A stretch of DNA of 64,000 bases from assembly GCA_014529385.2 (NCBI GenBank), contig CM043971.1:86752840-86816839 (forward strand). The letters are read 5' to 3'. Below, one piece after another: positions 11,195-22,418 of the stretch (within the stretch, counting starts at the first letter, position 1; every line of letters begins with the position of its first letter). The notes under the pieces were generated by a model that was not told where the DNA came from, made no database searches, and worked only from the letters and a program-made list of their open reading frames with translations. The DNA comes from Adiantum capillus-veneris. Its lineage: Eukaryota > Streptophyta > Polypodiopsida > Polypodiales > Pteridaceae. Position numbers and translations under genes: made by a program.

Positions 11195-12746
11195 AAGAGA
11201 GCAAGTCACTTCAATCAAGCAATGATACAGGAGCTTCAAAGACCATTACATTGCTTAGAATAGGAAGCCTCGCCAACAAATGCCAATAAGCAAATTTCTT
11301 ATACCCACATTTTGCACAACATAAATCTTTTCCATGCATTGACTGTGTATGCATAATAGGGCTACATTACAAGGCCTGCATAGGCACAACTTTTAATTGC
11401 CGAAGCACAACACATACCCTTTGCGATACCCTGTCGTAAAGGATGAATCCAAATAGGAAGGGGGGAGGCATTCTGAATGCGGACCTAATATTATAACTAT
11501 TAGAGGGCAATGTTTTGTGAGATGCATTGAATTTTTGCGTTTTATTGTGATAATTTTTGACGAAATTTGGAGTATATGCCCTCATAGTAGTGTTACAGAG
11601 GAGTATGGGGACAAAATCCATATATGAGCCCCTAGGGACATGTGTATAGTGTACATATCATTTAGATTTCTATTTGAATGATTTTTCTTTTGTTGAGTTG
11701 TTTTAAGATTTTCTTTGTTTATTATTAAGAAAAAAATAAAAAAATCCATAATCCACATGAAGAAAAGACTGACGAGAGGCGTGAGCACTACAAAGAGAAG
11801 AAGGTACAGGGAAACGATGAAACTTCACGAAGTATGTCTCAGCAACCACTACAACAGCCAAAGAACTTGTCACAAAGCAGTGTCAACATGCAACCGACAA
11901 GTCATACAAGTCAGAGTCGAGTAGCTAAGCCACAAAATGAGTGAGGTGTTAGTCTCAAAGCTTCAAGTAATATTCTTTGTGGTCTACGCGTCTTAGCTAT
12001 TCTAGATACTGCTCAAGCTAGAAGAGTTGAGCATATTTACGTTGTGTCGCTCACGCTGGTATAGGTGAGCAAAAGAGTCGAAGTCTACTATACTTAAGTC
12101 TGGTGAAGTGAAGGAGAAGGTCCAAAAGACACTCACGTACTGAGCACTGTGAGATACGAGTGGAGAAACTTCTACATCGAAAACCCTTCTTGGAAAGGTG
12201 GAAGCTATTGAGACATCTTTTGATGTCACATGTGCTACATTTATTCCTCGAAACACCCATCATCTCCTTCTTTCACATTGCGTGCTTTTGTTGACAAATT
12301 TCTCATATGCATATAGAGTGTCCCATAATTGGCACTTGCATCAGGCACTCTTTCCGTGTTTCATCCAAGCACTCACCTTTCATGAATATGTACTTCACGT
12401 TCAACTGCTCAACTCCAATAAGAGTGTATACCAAAGGCATTTTTTTTCCCACCGGGTTTTTCCCTTGGTCATCTAGGTTTTAGACCCTAATCTAAAGACA
12501 CTTATTACCATCCTCTTGTACATATTCCTTCTACATCAACAATAAGGAAATTCTACTCAAATCAATTGACAAATGAATTGGAGCGCCAATTTCAGATCAT
12601 AGCATATTTCTCCTCAATGGCGAGTCGAAGAATGGCCTACAATGACAAAGCTGCAGACAACACTAACAACATGATTGCACAGGAACAAAGAAGTTACCAA
12701 TGAATGACAAAGAGCAGACATAAGGGTAATCAGAGGATCTCAAAAG
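11195..12746 (+). other. Non-coding 3' region of nested element, possible LTR scrap
   Basis: AT-rich, no convincing gene. A purine run at 11457-11469 resembles a polypurine tract but no LTR follows. The stretch 12425-12475 (T-run, CCCACCGGGTTTTTCCC, then AGGTTTTAGAC) resembles the R/U5 part of Ty1/copia LTRs, suggesting an old insertion scrap. The arrangement (W-motif ORF, AT-rich gap, extra gene piece, polypurine tract) parallels the outer element at 16.2-22.0 kb. Confidence 0.4.
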
Positions 12747-13280
<534 letters not shown>

Positions 13281-13334
13281 GCAAAGACCACATCGCCATC
13301 GACAATCAAGTCATGTCGGGGACGACATGAATGC

Positions 13335-13346
13335 GGAAGGGGGGAA
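13335..13346 (+). other. Polypurine tract of nested element
   Basis: GGAAGGGGGGAA ends directly at the 3' LTR start (13347). It primes second-strand synthesis in LTR retrotransposons. Confidence 0.9.
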
Positions 13347-14302
13347 TGTTGACCGTTGGGTCAACAACACAACATAGCTCAAGTTTCGTACCAAAGTCTT
13401 ATCTTTTGCGAGTTATGAAATGCTGTGGATTATGGATATAAACGTCATTTGTAATGAGTAGTTATTCTAGTTTCAGAAGCCGGGGTGCAATGGAACTTTT
13501 AGATTGTAAATACAAAGCCATTTGACCCTTTCAACCCCATTTTTTGTTAAACCTAAGGTAGCCTTGGTATATAAGGTACCTAGGTCATTTTGTAAGAAGA
13601 TTTTAATCATAATCAAACTTAGCGTTGCCGTCTACTGTGTGTGAGAGAGAAAGAGAGTGAGTGTGAGCTTCATACTCCCGCTACGCCCGGCTCGCTCAAC
13701 ACATTGGAGATCCGACTGCACCATTGTTGTAGGCTCGATGAGAGCTACGCAACGACGCCAAGCATTCCACGCGACACGAAGCGCACACGTTGACGCATCT
13801 ACAAGCTATTTTGTGGCCGTAAGTGTATCAAATGATGTCTGTTTTCTGTGTGCTAGTAGTCTATAGAATCGTGGCGACATAAGCTACGCATAGGTACTCA
13901 TAAATTTCAGTTTCGGGCACTTTCAAAATTCGGCTCTGTCATCCTACGCGTTTTTCGCAGATGGGTTTTGAGTGTGGGTTTTGAGTGTAGAAGCTTAGGG
14001 ATAGGTGTATCCTAGTGAGGGGATGGTGTTCCTTAAGTTTCGTATGAATCCAGCACGATTAGGTGAGTTGCCTTCCGTATGTGTGTATGTGGCTAGGTGG
14101 TGTAGTTGAGAGCAGTGAGGTTCTTGATTGTGGTTTAGTTGGCCTTCCAGAGTGTTGTATGTGTAGGATGGTCTTAGCTTCACAAGCTTAAGAGATTTCC
14201 TCCGTGTGCCTATCATGTCATCTGTGTCCTCGATTGACATTATGTTGATCTAGGTAGTGTTTGCATGCACTTCACGGGTGTGTGAGTCTCTCTCGTCCAA
14301 CA
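13347..14302 (+). repeat. 3' LTR of nested element
   Basis: Partner of 1590-2544, starting TGTTGACC-GTTG-GGTCAACA and ending TCCAACA. Scattered single-base differences from the 5' LTR (for example GCTG/GTTG in the hairpin loop) show the insertion is not very recent. TATA box at 13568-13575. Confidence 0.95.
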
Positions 14303-14307
14303 GTATT
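14303..14307. other. Target-site duplication GTATT, right copy
   Basis: Identical to 1585-1589. Confidence 0.93.
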
Positions 14308-14705
14308 TTCTTGATGAATTTATGGTCATCCATAACAAATCAGCTCCCTATCATCCACAAGAAAACGGACAAGCTGAGCATACGAACAAAATTCTTAGCT
14401 CGGTATTGACTAAAGTGGTTAGTTCAGGAAGGAGAGACTGGGAAATGAATCTCCATGCTGCTCTATGGGCTTATCGAGTTTCATTCAAGATAGCTTTAAA
14501 TGCTACACCCTTCAACCTTGTTTATGGTCTTGATGCCATACTGCCAATAGAATTTCTATTGTCGACACTAAGGGTAGCTAAGGATCTTGAGTGGACTGGA
14601 CATGAATTGTCAAAAAGACTAGAATATTTAGAAAAGCTAGATGAGCAAAGGCTAACTGCCATTTCACATCTATACACAAAAGAGGAAACAAAAACAGTTT
14701 TTTGA
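14308..14705 (+). pseudogene. Integrase core, second half (outer element)
   Basis: Continues the integrase interrupted at 1589. The translation SAPYHPQENGQAEHTNKILS contains the third catalytic residue (Glu of GQAE, 14375-14377). It is followed by WEMNLHAALWAYRVSFK, ATPFNLVYGLDAILPIEF and LEYLEKLDEQRL, all typical of gypsy integrases. The first codons after the target duplication are shifted relative to the left half. The ORF stays open to a stop at 14703-14705 and the reading continues in another frame beyond it. Confidence 0.9.
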
Positions 14706-15072
14706 TTCCCATCTAATTACAAAAATCTTCAGAAAGGGGACTTAGTTTTTAGTCTATTCCCTTAAGCAACACATTCCTAAGTTTAAGAAAAAGGGAAACG
14801 GACCATTTATCATTGAAGATGTATCTCCAAGTGGAGAATTTAAGTTTTCCACCCTAGATGGTGAACCAATGGATAATTGGATTAGTGGATGTCGTTTAAA
14901 GAAATACAATTTGCCGCTAATCAATGAATTGCTAGAAAGAATGCATGCAGCCAAGCAAAGGAGGATTAAACGATAGCAGGTTATTGATGAAGCCCAAGAG
15001 GAATCTCGGCTTCGAGTACTCAAATGGAAAGCTGCTCTCAAGAATCAACAGATACCGATTCCCATCAACACT
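14706..15072 (+). pseudogene. Integrase C-terminal region (outer element)
   Basis: Frames broken by stops give QKGDLVFS, KQHIPKFKKKGNGPFIIEDV, GEFKFSTLDGEPM and NWISGCRLKKY, which is the GPY/F-type C-terminal module of gypsy integrases that contacts DNA. A basic stretch (MHAAKQRRIKR) then leads into the next segment. There is no chromodomain signature. At least two frameshifts or stops are present. Confidence 0.75.
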
Positions 15073-15500
15073 TTGGAAATAGAGGACCGACCATGGGAAT
15101 TGCCGAAAAATTTAGTGTCAACAGATGATGAATGTCTAGATGGTATGGACCTTCGCATCAAAGTAAAACTCAACAATCATAGAAAAAATGCATTGGTCGA
15201 TATAGGAGCTCGAGTAAATGCAGCCAGTTATTCCACGTACAATAAAGAAACAAGTCAAGCATTGACAATAGGAATAGCGACTATCAAAGGATGCAACAAG
15301 AACCCAACACCAACATTGGGAGTAGTCAACTTGAACGTGATAGTACATGGATGTTCATGTCCTCATTCGTTTGTATGCTTACCAGATAAATACATGAATG
15401 AGATGTGATTCTTGGAATTCTCTAGATGCGGACATACAAGGCAGTCCCAGATTGGGATACGAATTAGCTCAGGCTATTACCTAAAGGCGGACAACTCATT
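15073..15500 (+). pseudogene. Second aspartic-protease-like domain, downstream of integrase
   Basis: An open frame (15073-15408) reads DLRIKVKLNNHRKNALVDIG followed by ARVNAAS. This has the layout of a retropepsin active site (hydrophobic-D-[TS]-G-A), with Ile in place of Thr/Ser. After a frameshift near 15400 another frame gives DVILGI and MRTYKAVPDWDTN, matching in layout the protease end of the nested element (ILG...MRQLKMVQDWGY). A protease-like fold after the integrase is not the normal gypsy order. It may be a relic of a second gag-pro unit, a structural non-catalytic domain or the result of rearrangement. The catalytic D is retained. Confidence 0.6.
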
Positions 15501-15599
15501 GTTCAAATTGCACCAAGCAAGGAGGAATGAAAAAGCAATTATCAGCAAAGAAAACCACTAAGCAATCAGTCTTCTCTATCCTCTCAACAAGAAAATGCT

Positions 15600-16220
15600 A
15601 CAAGTAGCATGCAAGGAGTCAGGTAAATTTGGGTACCAAAATAATAGCTTAAGGATAATTCGATTCAAAGGTGGGTATCCAAAACATCATCGACAGTACC
15701 AAAAGTGGTTCCAAAGATCAAAACCCAAAGACGAGCTTCTCCGATCAAGGAACCTAACATGAAATGGGTTTGGAAGAAAAAGGAGCACTTATTTTCTTCG
15801 CAAACTGCAAAACCAATCAAGCAATGGAGAGTTAAGTCTCAGAAACCTCAACCACACCATTCTGACCAAGACAAACCAAGATATCAATGGCGAGTAAAAG
15901 CTTGACAACAATCATTATTGCTGCCAAAATCTCAGGCAATCAGTGTGCTGAAGCATCCTAATGCCACAATCAAGCAGAGAGCACACAAGCTACAGGACTT
16001 GCTCTTTGGAAGACAACAACAACAAGCCTCGACATCAGAAACCCTTGAGTTAATGACTCAAGACCCACCTCTTGCACAACATAATGGTTTGAACTGCGTT
16101 GATCTTCAAAGCATGGTAGAGCCAACCAATGCTATGCATAATACACGATTGTTCAACCCATGCACACAGTCGTCCCGGAGTACGCCATCTAGGAGGGGTG
16201 GAAGGGCACTAAGTAATTAA
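15600..16220 (+). pseudogene. W-motif repeat ORF at the 3' end of the outer pol region
   Basis: Frame 15705-16220 has a single stop at 15903-15905. W motifs occur in series: IWVPK (near 15630), RWVSK (near 15675), MKWVWKKK (near 15762), QWRVKSQ (near 15825) and YQWRVKA (near 15885), in a basic Lys/Gln-rich context. A Gln-rich stretch follows (RQQQQAS, near 16012). It corresponds to the W-P-K region of the nested element, so the two elements come from related families. Function unknown. Confidence 0.6.
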
Positions 16221-17227
16221 GGACAATGTTTGAAGAGGGAGGAAAAAAGTTTGATGTTAACGTGTGATTTTTTGCAAAATACCTAGTAATCCCCTTATAA
16301 TTCATCAACAGGGAAAAATTCGTAGATAAAATCTTCCGGATGAGTGTAAATAGTGTATATACTATCAAAAAATCATCAAGAAATAGTCTTGTTTTGTTAT
16401 TTTTCATCATTTTTCTCGATATTGAGACTAAAAAATGGAGAAATCCAATAAAAAAACAATAGAGCTGTGTTTTTTGATGGATTTTCTTGATTATTGGATT
16501 TTCACTTTGCTTTTCTAGCACATTTTGTTATTTTCTTTGATTTTTCTCAATAAACAGGTCAAAAATTAATAGTGAATAGCAAGGGAGCTCAGAGGGAAAG
16601 ATTGAAGACATGGTGATAATCAGAAAGACAAGGCGGACAAGCACAAAAATTTTCAATGAAATCGAAAGATGGAAGCGGGAAGCCTAAATTAGGCTGTCAT
16701 ACCTACTTTTGCAGAATTCTTGCAGAATGAGCTACAGGAATCCGATTGGGAAAATTTTTGAGTCTAATATAGATTTCATGGCCTAGTAGGACTAGCAGGG
16801 GAATCTGGAAAAAATTGGTTCGGGAAGTCCGAGTATAAATACCCAAGGTAGGCTAAAATCAACTCATTTCCACTTGTTGCCCTTGGAGAGAGAGCATTTC
16901 GACTTCTTTGCGCGTACTTTCTGGAGCCTACAGTTGTCCGTTTTCAGCGCCATCTCACATGAGACATGAAGGGTAAGTTCTTTACTCATCAATGATTCAT
17001 TTTGTACGGCGGATAGCTAGTCTAAACTCCTAGAAAAAACCCTATAATCGGAGCAGTGCACGAAGACCTACGACCAAAAACTGACCATAGCGGCCTGTTA
17101 GCTCAACCAAATCAGATGGGATTTGAACTGTACCATGCCCTAATATAATGGAACCCTTCTATATCATCAGTTGACCATTTGGCAAGGGTCGAGGGGGTCC
17201 CAAGTAGAAAAGCTAGGTTTTTGACAG
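16221..17227 (+). promoter_or_regulatory. AT-rich spacer with an internal TATA box upstream of the accessory ORF
   Basis: No gene is seen in 16221-16800. A clean TATA box (TATAAATA, 16834-16841) is followed by pyrimidine-rich DNA, an ATG at 16966, a consensus donor-like GTAAGT at 16973-16978 and an acceptor-like TTTTTGACAG ending at 17227. This could be a promoter plus leader intron for the downstream ORF. Joining those two sites does not give an open frame from the 16966 ATG, so translation would have to start at 17228. Confidence 0.4.
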
Positions 17228-17479
17228 ATGCCAGAATTCGGTTCTGACTCCATAGACAGCTTGCCTACGAAGTTTATATGCAATGTATATGATTGGTTTT
17301 GTGAAATCAATCAAGCAAATCCCTCGAAAAGCAGAAAACGGCTGGAAGGCTACAAAGCATCAAATTCGACATACGAGGTCAAACGGAATCCAAATGGTCC
17401 AAAATTCGATGAGTTGCTACACAACTATGTTGCGGACAAGTCCATAGCCTTAAAGGTGACTAACCAACTCAACGGGTAG
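17228..17479 (+). pseudogene. Short ORF, possible first coding exon of the accessory gene
   Basis: An 83-codon ORF beginning ATG at 17228, immediately after an acceptor-like AG: MPEFGSDSIDSLPTKFICNV, then WFCEINQANPSKSRKRLEGY and further text ending KVTNQLNG. It matches no family I recognise. Its composition looks coding, and it precedes the coiled-coil ORF by about 900 bases of non-coding, repeat-bearing DNA that may be an intron. A GTGACT donor-like site lies near 17455, but its phase does not join cleanly to 18402. Confidence 0.35.
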
Positions 17480-18396
17480 TGTAGTCACAGAGATCAATGA
17501 TTTCAAAGTTGACAAAGCACAAAGTGATGCCGGCAAGACCAAACTTTACCGTATTCAATTTAGGACTTGTTTTAGGTGTATAGAATGCGTTTAGGTCAAA
17601 AATATTAAGTTTTGCAAGAAAAATGTGACTGCTATAAATAATCACGATTATTAACTTTTGCATCAATTTGGCTTGAAAGTTGCATCTCACCTCACATATC
17701 ATTTGTACACACCTAATACATGCCAAAATTCAAGTATGAGCCAAAATGATCACATATAACTTGGAAAATTACCAAACAACGCAAAGAAGTTATGGACCAC
17801 ATTTCTTGATCCAAATCACCTCATATCACATATACAGGGTCTATACAATGCCTAGAACCAAGTTGTACCCAAAAATGTTGATTTTGGTAGAAAAGTTAAT
17901 AATCACGATTATATTCTTTCATGCCAAAATGGGGGAATTTTGCTATTTTTCCATCATACATCCAAAGTACATGATGTGCTAAGCCCACTAGCCAAGTTTG
18001 AACAAATTTGGAGCTCAATATTTCAAATTTCCTTTATATCAACTGTTTTTGAGACCTAAAGACAAAATCTAGTACCATTTTTATCCTATGCATCCAAATG
18101 AGCCCATATTTCACTCAAAGTATCTATTTGGTATACACTTCAAGCCTGTAATGCCAAATTTGCAAAAAGCTGAAAAATTTACTCAGTTGCTGTAAATAAT
18201 CACGATTATTTACTTTTGTTGCAATTTTTTGTTTGGACTTTATAATTTTGTTCCTTACATGTTTTTATGCATCTATGCTTGTTCAAAAATTGATTTGAAG
18301 CAAATTGGACTCAATTTGTCACCATTTCAGACTCAAGGACCTTTTAGAGAAAAATCTGTCAAATTTGCTAACTTTGACACTCTATTCACTAAACAG
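17480..18396 (+). repeat. Non-coding segment with three AATAATC-AC-GATTATT palindromes
   Basis: Imperfect tandem-like DNA in which the palindrome AATAATC-AC-GATTATT recurs at 17637-17652, 17898-17912 (right arm one base shorter) and 18192-18213 (10-bp perfect arms GTAAATAATC/GATTATTTAC). Spacing is 261 and about 295 bases; each is followed or preceded by similar text such as 'acttttg'. No gene is visible. An acceptor-like ACTAAACAG ends at 18396, just before the next ORF. Confidence 0.75.
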
Positions 18397-18401
18397 GAGC
18401 C

Positions 18402-21400
18402 ATGCATGCAGTAGAGAAGGCCAAAAATAAGCTCAACCAAACAGAAAAGTTGCAAGAGCTACTATCATACCAACTAGACTCCGATTCAGTCAAAACCGCC
18501 AAGGCAACCTATCTTTCAAAGGAACAGCTTCAAGAGCACAACACCACAGTGTTGATTGGAAAATTCAAGAGCGAGAAAAGACACTAGGTAGAGCTGCAAC
18601 TTCTACCCAAGGAAGTATATGATATCGCTACAAAGCCCAAAACCATAAAAGACAACAGAAGGCTATGACTTAGAGATTTCTATGAACAAGAGCCGTGGGA
18701 GTGGACTTCCAAAAAGCTTATGAGATTTTATCCACGATCAAAGAATATGGAACTGCTCATATCTCTGACCCACAAGGGAATAAGGTTGAATTTGTGATGA
18801 TTACCAAGGAGATAGTGGCAGAAGCACTCAGACTGCCAATAGAAGGAATGACATTGAGGGAAAGAGATAGGAAGATGGCTGAAAATTTCACCAAAGAAAT
18901 CATCGCAACCACATTTGCAGACCTCGTTCACAAACAGGTGGAAGATCCCACAAGGTTGTACCACTAGCACTTCCACTTCCTTGCTAAGAGGCCGCCAAGG
19001 TATACAACACCCAATCATGCAGTTGCCACAAACTTTACGCAAGTCCTCAAAATCAACGACCAGGCAACCAATTGACCACGCACAATATGTTTTGTCCACA
19101 TTGAAAGAGACAAAGAAAGAAGGAAAAATCACATATTTGGGTGCACCAGAGGTTTTAACCAGGATTGCTTACCATGCCACTAGCATGGCCGACAACTTTC
19201 CGCCTACCCCATATCAGAACACTTGGGTAGTGTTAGCACAACCTTCTCCTTGAGCTACAAGATTTGCCACGAGATCCTACAAGTCTGATGAAGAGTCTAC
19301 TGAGAGATCTCCTGAATGGCACAGCAGTGAAAACTCGGATAGCAAGGAAAGGAGAGCGCGGATAAAGGAGATGAAGAGAAAAGCTCTGGCAGCACACGAG
19401 GAGGAACTTGTACAAAATCAAGCTAGGTTTGAACAAGAAAAACACTCTTACCAACACAGCCACCAAGCACAAGGAAAAGACGTGATAAAGTGGGTACCCA
19501 CTGAGCTTAAAGGTGCAAGAAGAAAGCATCATACCCGAAAACAAGATAAAGATCCCACAAAATTACTGGAACAAATGTATCAAGAAGCAAAAGCCTTGAA
19601 GCTAAGGTAATCACAAGAAGCGGCAAGGAAAGCTAAAGAGGCAATAGAACAACAAAACCAACCAGAGGAAACCAATGCACAAAGAGAAGCACAACATGCT
19701 CAAGGTGATGTATCTACCCACATCTCTTATCCTGTTTCTAAACACCATGATCACCCCATGCCGAACCCACCACCACCACCAGCACAATTAGAACCACAAC
19801 AACAAATGAGCCAACAAAAGAAGTAGAGATTGAATAACAAGAAGCAGCGGAATTAGCACACCAGGAAGCTGAATCTACTCAAGAGCAGCAAAAAGATCAG
19901 CAAGAGCCCAACAAAGAGCCAAAAAAGGGCAGCGAGTTCTGCACCAGAAGAGGACACCACAAAGTTTGAGCACACAAGAGAACAAGAGGCCGAGGAAGCA
20001 CCATCTACCTCAACACAACAATAGAAGGCTGATGCATCCACGAAGCCTCAAGATGAAAAACCAGAAGATCAGCCACAACCACAAGGGCAACAGCAACCAG
20101 CAGCCATGACACCACCAAAGGACACACAAGAAGTTGCAGAAACATCAAGTCAGCTGGCACAAAATGCAAACTAGTAATCAAACGACGAGGTCATCCTGCA
20201 GAAGTGAATGAATATGCTAAGCAAATGCAGGACATGACTGAACAACTTCACTCAGCAGCACTAAGTCGTAGCACAAGGGCCAAAGAATTAGAGATGGTGA
20301 TTGACGCACTCCAAGGGGGGTTAGACAACCGACTCAACATCATCACCAATCTACAAAGGCAAGTATAGGAGTGGAAAGCAGAAGCTGAACAACATCAGCT
20401 CACAAGGGATAAGCAGCAAAAATAAATGGAGGAGCTTGATGAGTTTCTTACAAAATTGTCAGATGCATGCAAAGCAAAAGATGAGAAACTACAAAAAGTT
20501 ACAAATGAACTTCTAACTACAACCCTCTCAGTTCAAAAAATTTAGGTATTGCTAGATGTGGAAAATGCTTCACTACAGTACTCAATATAAAGAATAAATG
20601 ACGAGGCAGTATTCTTGCGGCAAATACGAGTGAATCCAGTTGTGGCGTCGATCAAAGAAACTGACGAGGTCTACAAGGCATTAGAGAAGAAGAATAAGGA
20701 CCTTGAGCTGGAGCTGAAATTGGAGGAGTCTCAACGCAGAGACCTGGCTTTAATGCGGGTCCAAAGAGAAGACAAGCTGCTGAAGGAAATAGCTCAGCTC
20801 AAAAGAGTCAATGAGCTATTGAGAGAGGAATGGCCAGAAACACAAGAAGAGGTAGGCACTTCAGAGGTAGGCACTTCAGAGGAACCTCAGATAGAAATCC
20901 CCTCAGTTTCATTCGCTGAGATGGAGAAACAGCCGACTGAAGAGCTAAGTGGCGAGGAGGAGTTTCAAGTATACATTACAGTAGCAAACACAATGTCAAT
21001 GGTCAAGCTCTCAAAGGCTGAGGAAGATGCACTAAATGAAAAAATTACACAAGAGGTAGATGAGCAGTGGAAGGCAGCAATGGATTGGGAGCTGAGAGTA
21101 CTTCATTCCGTCATTGTCATAGGACTCACTCCCAATCAAATTAATGTGCAATGGCACCAACAATCCCTACCCTATCCTCTGATTAAAGTGAAATTTCTAC
21201 AAGTAAAAGAAAGGCTTTACACCGACATGAAAGTTGAGGGTGCAAATAAATACCACCCGAAGTGGAGGTTGAGCTGGTTGAACAAGAATCCAATGTACTT
21301 GATTTTGTTAATAAGAGCACTTGCGGCCCTGCAAAAGGATCCTACTTTCTGTCGTGTACCAAGAGTAAGGACCTGGATAGCACATGAGGCACTACTAAAG

Positions 21401-21980
21401 ATGCGGGCAACTTGGCTGAATTACCACAGATTTCCTACTTCACAAAAGGGACCACCAACGAAAGAGTACATGATGAAAATCCTAAAGGGTACCATGTCAT
21501 TCAATAAAAGTCTACAAGATTTGTCATGTGCAATGCTATACAAAATCTACCGAATGCTGCTCACCTACATCAAAGTGTTCCATGAACCACAGCAAGCAGG
21601 TACCCCTTGCATGTCATTCCTAGAGGGAAACAAAGGGTTGTGCTATGATCTCAGTGGCCAACCTTCCAAAGAAGTCCTCTATGGCTTCTACGCCAGGTGT
21701 ATATTTTTACCTTCTCACATATGCTGGCACTTGAGGAAGCATTCTACACAAGGTTCTTCACTTGACGAATGAAAATATTTGGGTTATTGATCAAAAACCT
21801 AACATCATGGTTTGTAGGCTACTTAGTAGTGGAGCTGAAAAACAGAGTCACTACGCAGTTCTTGCGAGTCCCAGAGAAAGGAAAATCAAATACCAAGATG
21901 CATTCAAAGCGCTTAAAGACCACCTCGCCAGCCGCCAACCCAAAGAGTACTTCACTCCATAAAGCTATGTCAAGGGACGA
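18402..21980 (+). pseudogene. Broken accessory ORF: unknown domain plus long coiled coil (outer element)
   Basis: Successive open pieces in shifting frames (18402-18587, 18695-18967, 18970-19250, 19371-19610, 20615-21772) read as one decayed gene of roughly 1,100 codons. Legible motifs include KAYEILSTIKEYGTAHI, TFADLVHKQVEDPTRLYH and GKITYLGAPEVLTRIAYHA in the N-terminal domain. A Gln/Glu/Pro-rich, strongly coiled-coil middle and a globular C-terminal part follow. It is not Gag, PR, RT, RH or IN, and I recognise no family. It ends just before a polypurine tract, so it rides inside an LTR element. It could be an element-specific structural protein, an envelope-position ORF or a captured host gene. 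Confidence 0.5.
20615..21772 (+). CDS. Largest surviving open piece of the accessory ORF (385 codons)
   Basis: Open from 20615 to the stop at 21770-21772 without an ATG at its start, so it is the surviving 3' part of a longer gene. Residues 15-80 are a heptad-rich coiled coil (EKKNKDLELELKLEESQRRD, LLKEIAQLKRVNELL). A short tandem repeat (VGTSE twice) and an acidic stretch follow, then a globular domain of about 220 residues rich in Trp/Leu/Met (WKAAMDWELRVLHSV, KYHPKWRLSWLNKNPM, RTWIAHEALLKMRATWL). There is no signal peptide and no clear membrane segment. The last 30 residues look frameshifted; another frame continues (MKIFGLLIKNLTSWFVGYLV) to 22009. Confidence 0.45.
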   Translation: MRQIRVNPVVASIKETDEVYKALEKKNKDLELELKLEESQRRDLALMRVQREDKLLKEIAQLKRVNELLREEWPETQEEVGTSEVGTSEEPQIEIPSVSFAEMEKQPTEELSGEEEFQVYITVANTMSMVKLSKAEEDALNEKITQEVDEQWKAAMDWELRVLHSVIVIGLTPNQINVQWHQQSLPYPLIKVKFLQVKERLYTDMKVEGANKYHPKWRLSWLNKNPMYLILLIRALAALQKDPTFCRVPRVRTWIAHEALLKMRATWLNYHRFPTSQKGPPTKEYMMKILKGTMSFNKSLQDLSCAMLYKIYRMLLTYIKVFHEPQQAGTPCMSFLEGNKGLCYDLSGQPSKEVLYGFYARCIFLPSHICWHLRKHSTQGSSLDE

Positions 21981-21985
21981 CATAG

Positions 21986-22001
21986 GCGAGGAGGGGGAGA
22001 A
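21986..22001 (+). other. Polypurine tract of outer element
   Basis: GCGAGGAGGGGGAGAA directly before TGTTAGCT, the same layout as the nested element's tract at 13335-13346. Confidence 0.8.
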
Positions 22002-22418
22002 TGTTAGCTAGCAAGCTAACATGGACACCACGGATACTATTTTTTGGAGCTCTCATTGTAAAAACACTTATTATTTTGATAAATTGGGAATATTGTAACT
22101 CTTATTTTTTGGATAAACCTTGTAATTGACAAGCCAGGGCTACAAGCTTCCACATTGTATCAACCTGTCATTGCGTATCTTTAGTTAGAGCTCCCAGATA
22201 ATTAGTTTTGACCACCAAAAACCTTGGCTAAGGTATAAAAGTCAGTTTTTGTAAGTTATTGTTAAGTTTTGGATAATGAAATACACAACGTGAGCTAACG
22301 GCGCTCACTTCTCTCCTTCTCGTGCTTCCTACTCCTTCCCCAATTGTCACATTGCAGTCACGTTTGTTGCATTGCAACCGTAGGTAAGATCTCTACGCAT
22401 TGACGTAAACACATCACA
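22002..22418 (+). repeat. 3' LTR of outer element (right end approximate)
   Basis: Starts TGTTAGCT-AGCA-AGCTAACA, an 8-bp inverted repeat with a 4-base loop like the nested LTR. It contains a TATA box (TATAAAA, 22234-22240) and a pyrimidine-rich downstream stretch. Without the 5' partner the end cannot be fixed; candidate CA ends lie at about 22410-22420. A TGGCGTCGCCGACC string at 22434 looks like a primer site, which would fit a further element or a tandem copy. Confidence 0.65.
22234..22240 (+). promoter_or_regulatory. TATA box in outer LTR
   Basis: TATAAAA 232 bases into the LTR, the expected place for the U3/R boundary promoter. Confidence 0.55.

Noticed and set aside
16228-16260. Purine run followed by TGATGTTAACG as polypurine tract and LTR start
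   Set aside because: No matching end or partner is visible, and the nested element shows a comparable AT-rich gap at the same relative place without an LTR; a clear tract and LTR start occur at 21986-22002. Not fully excluded.
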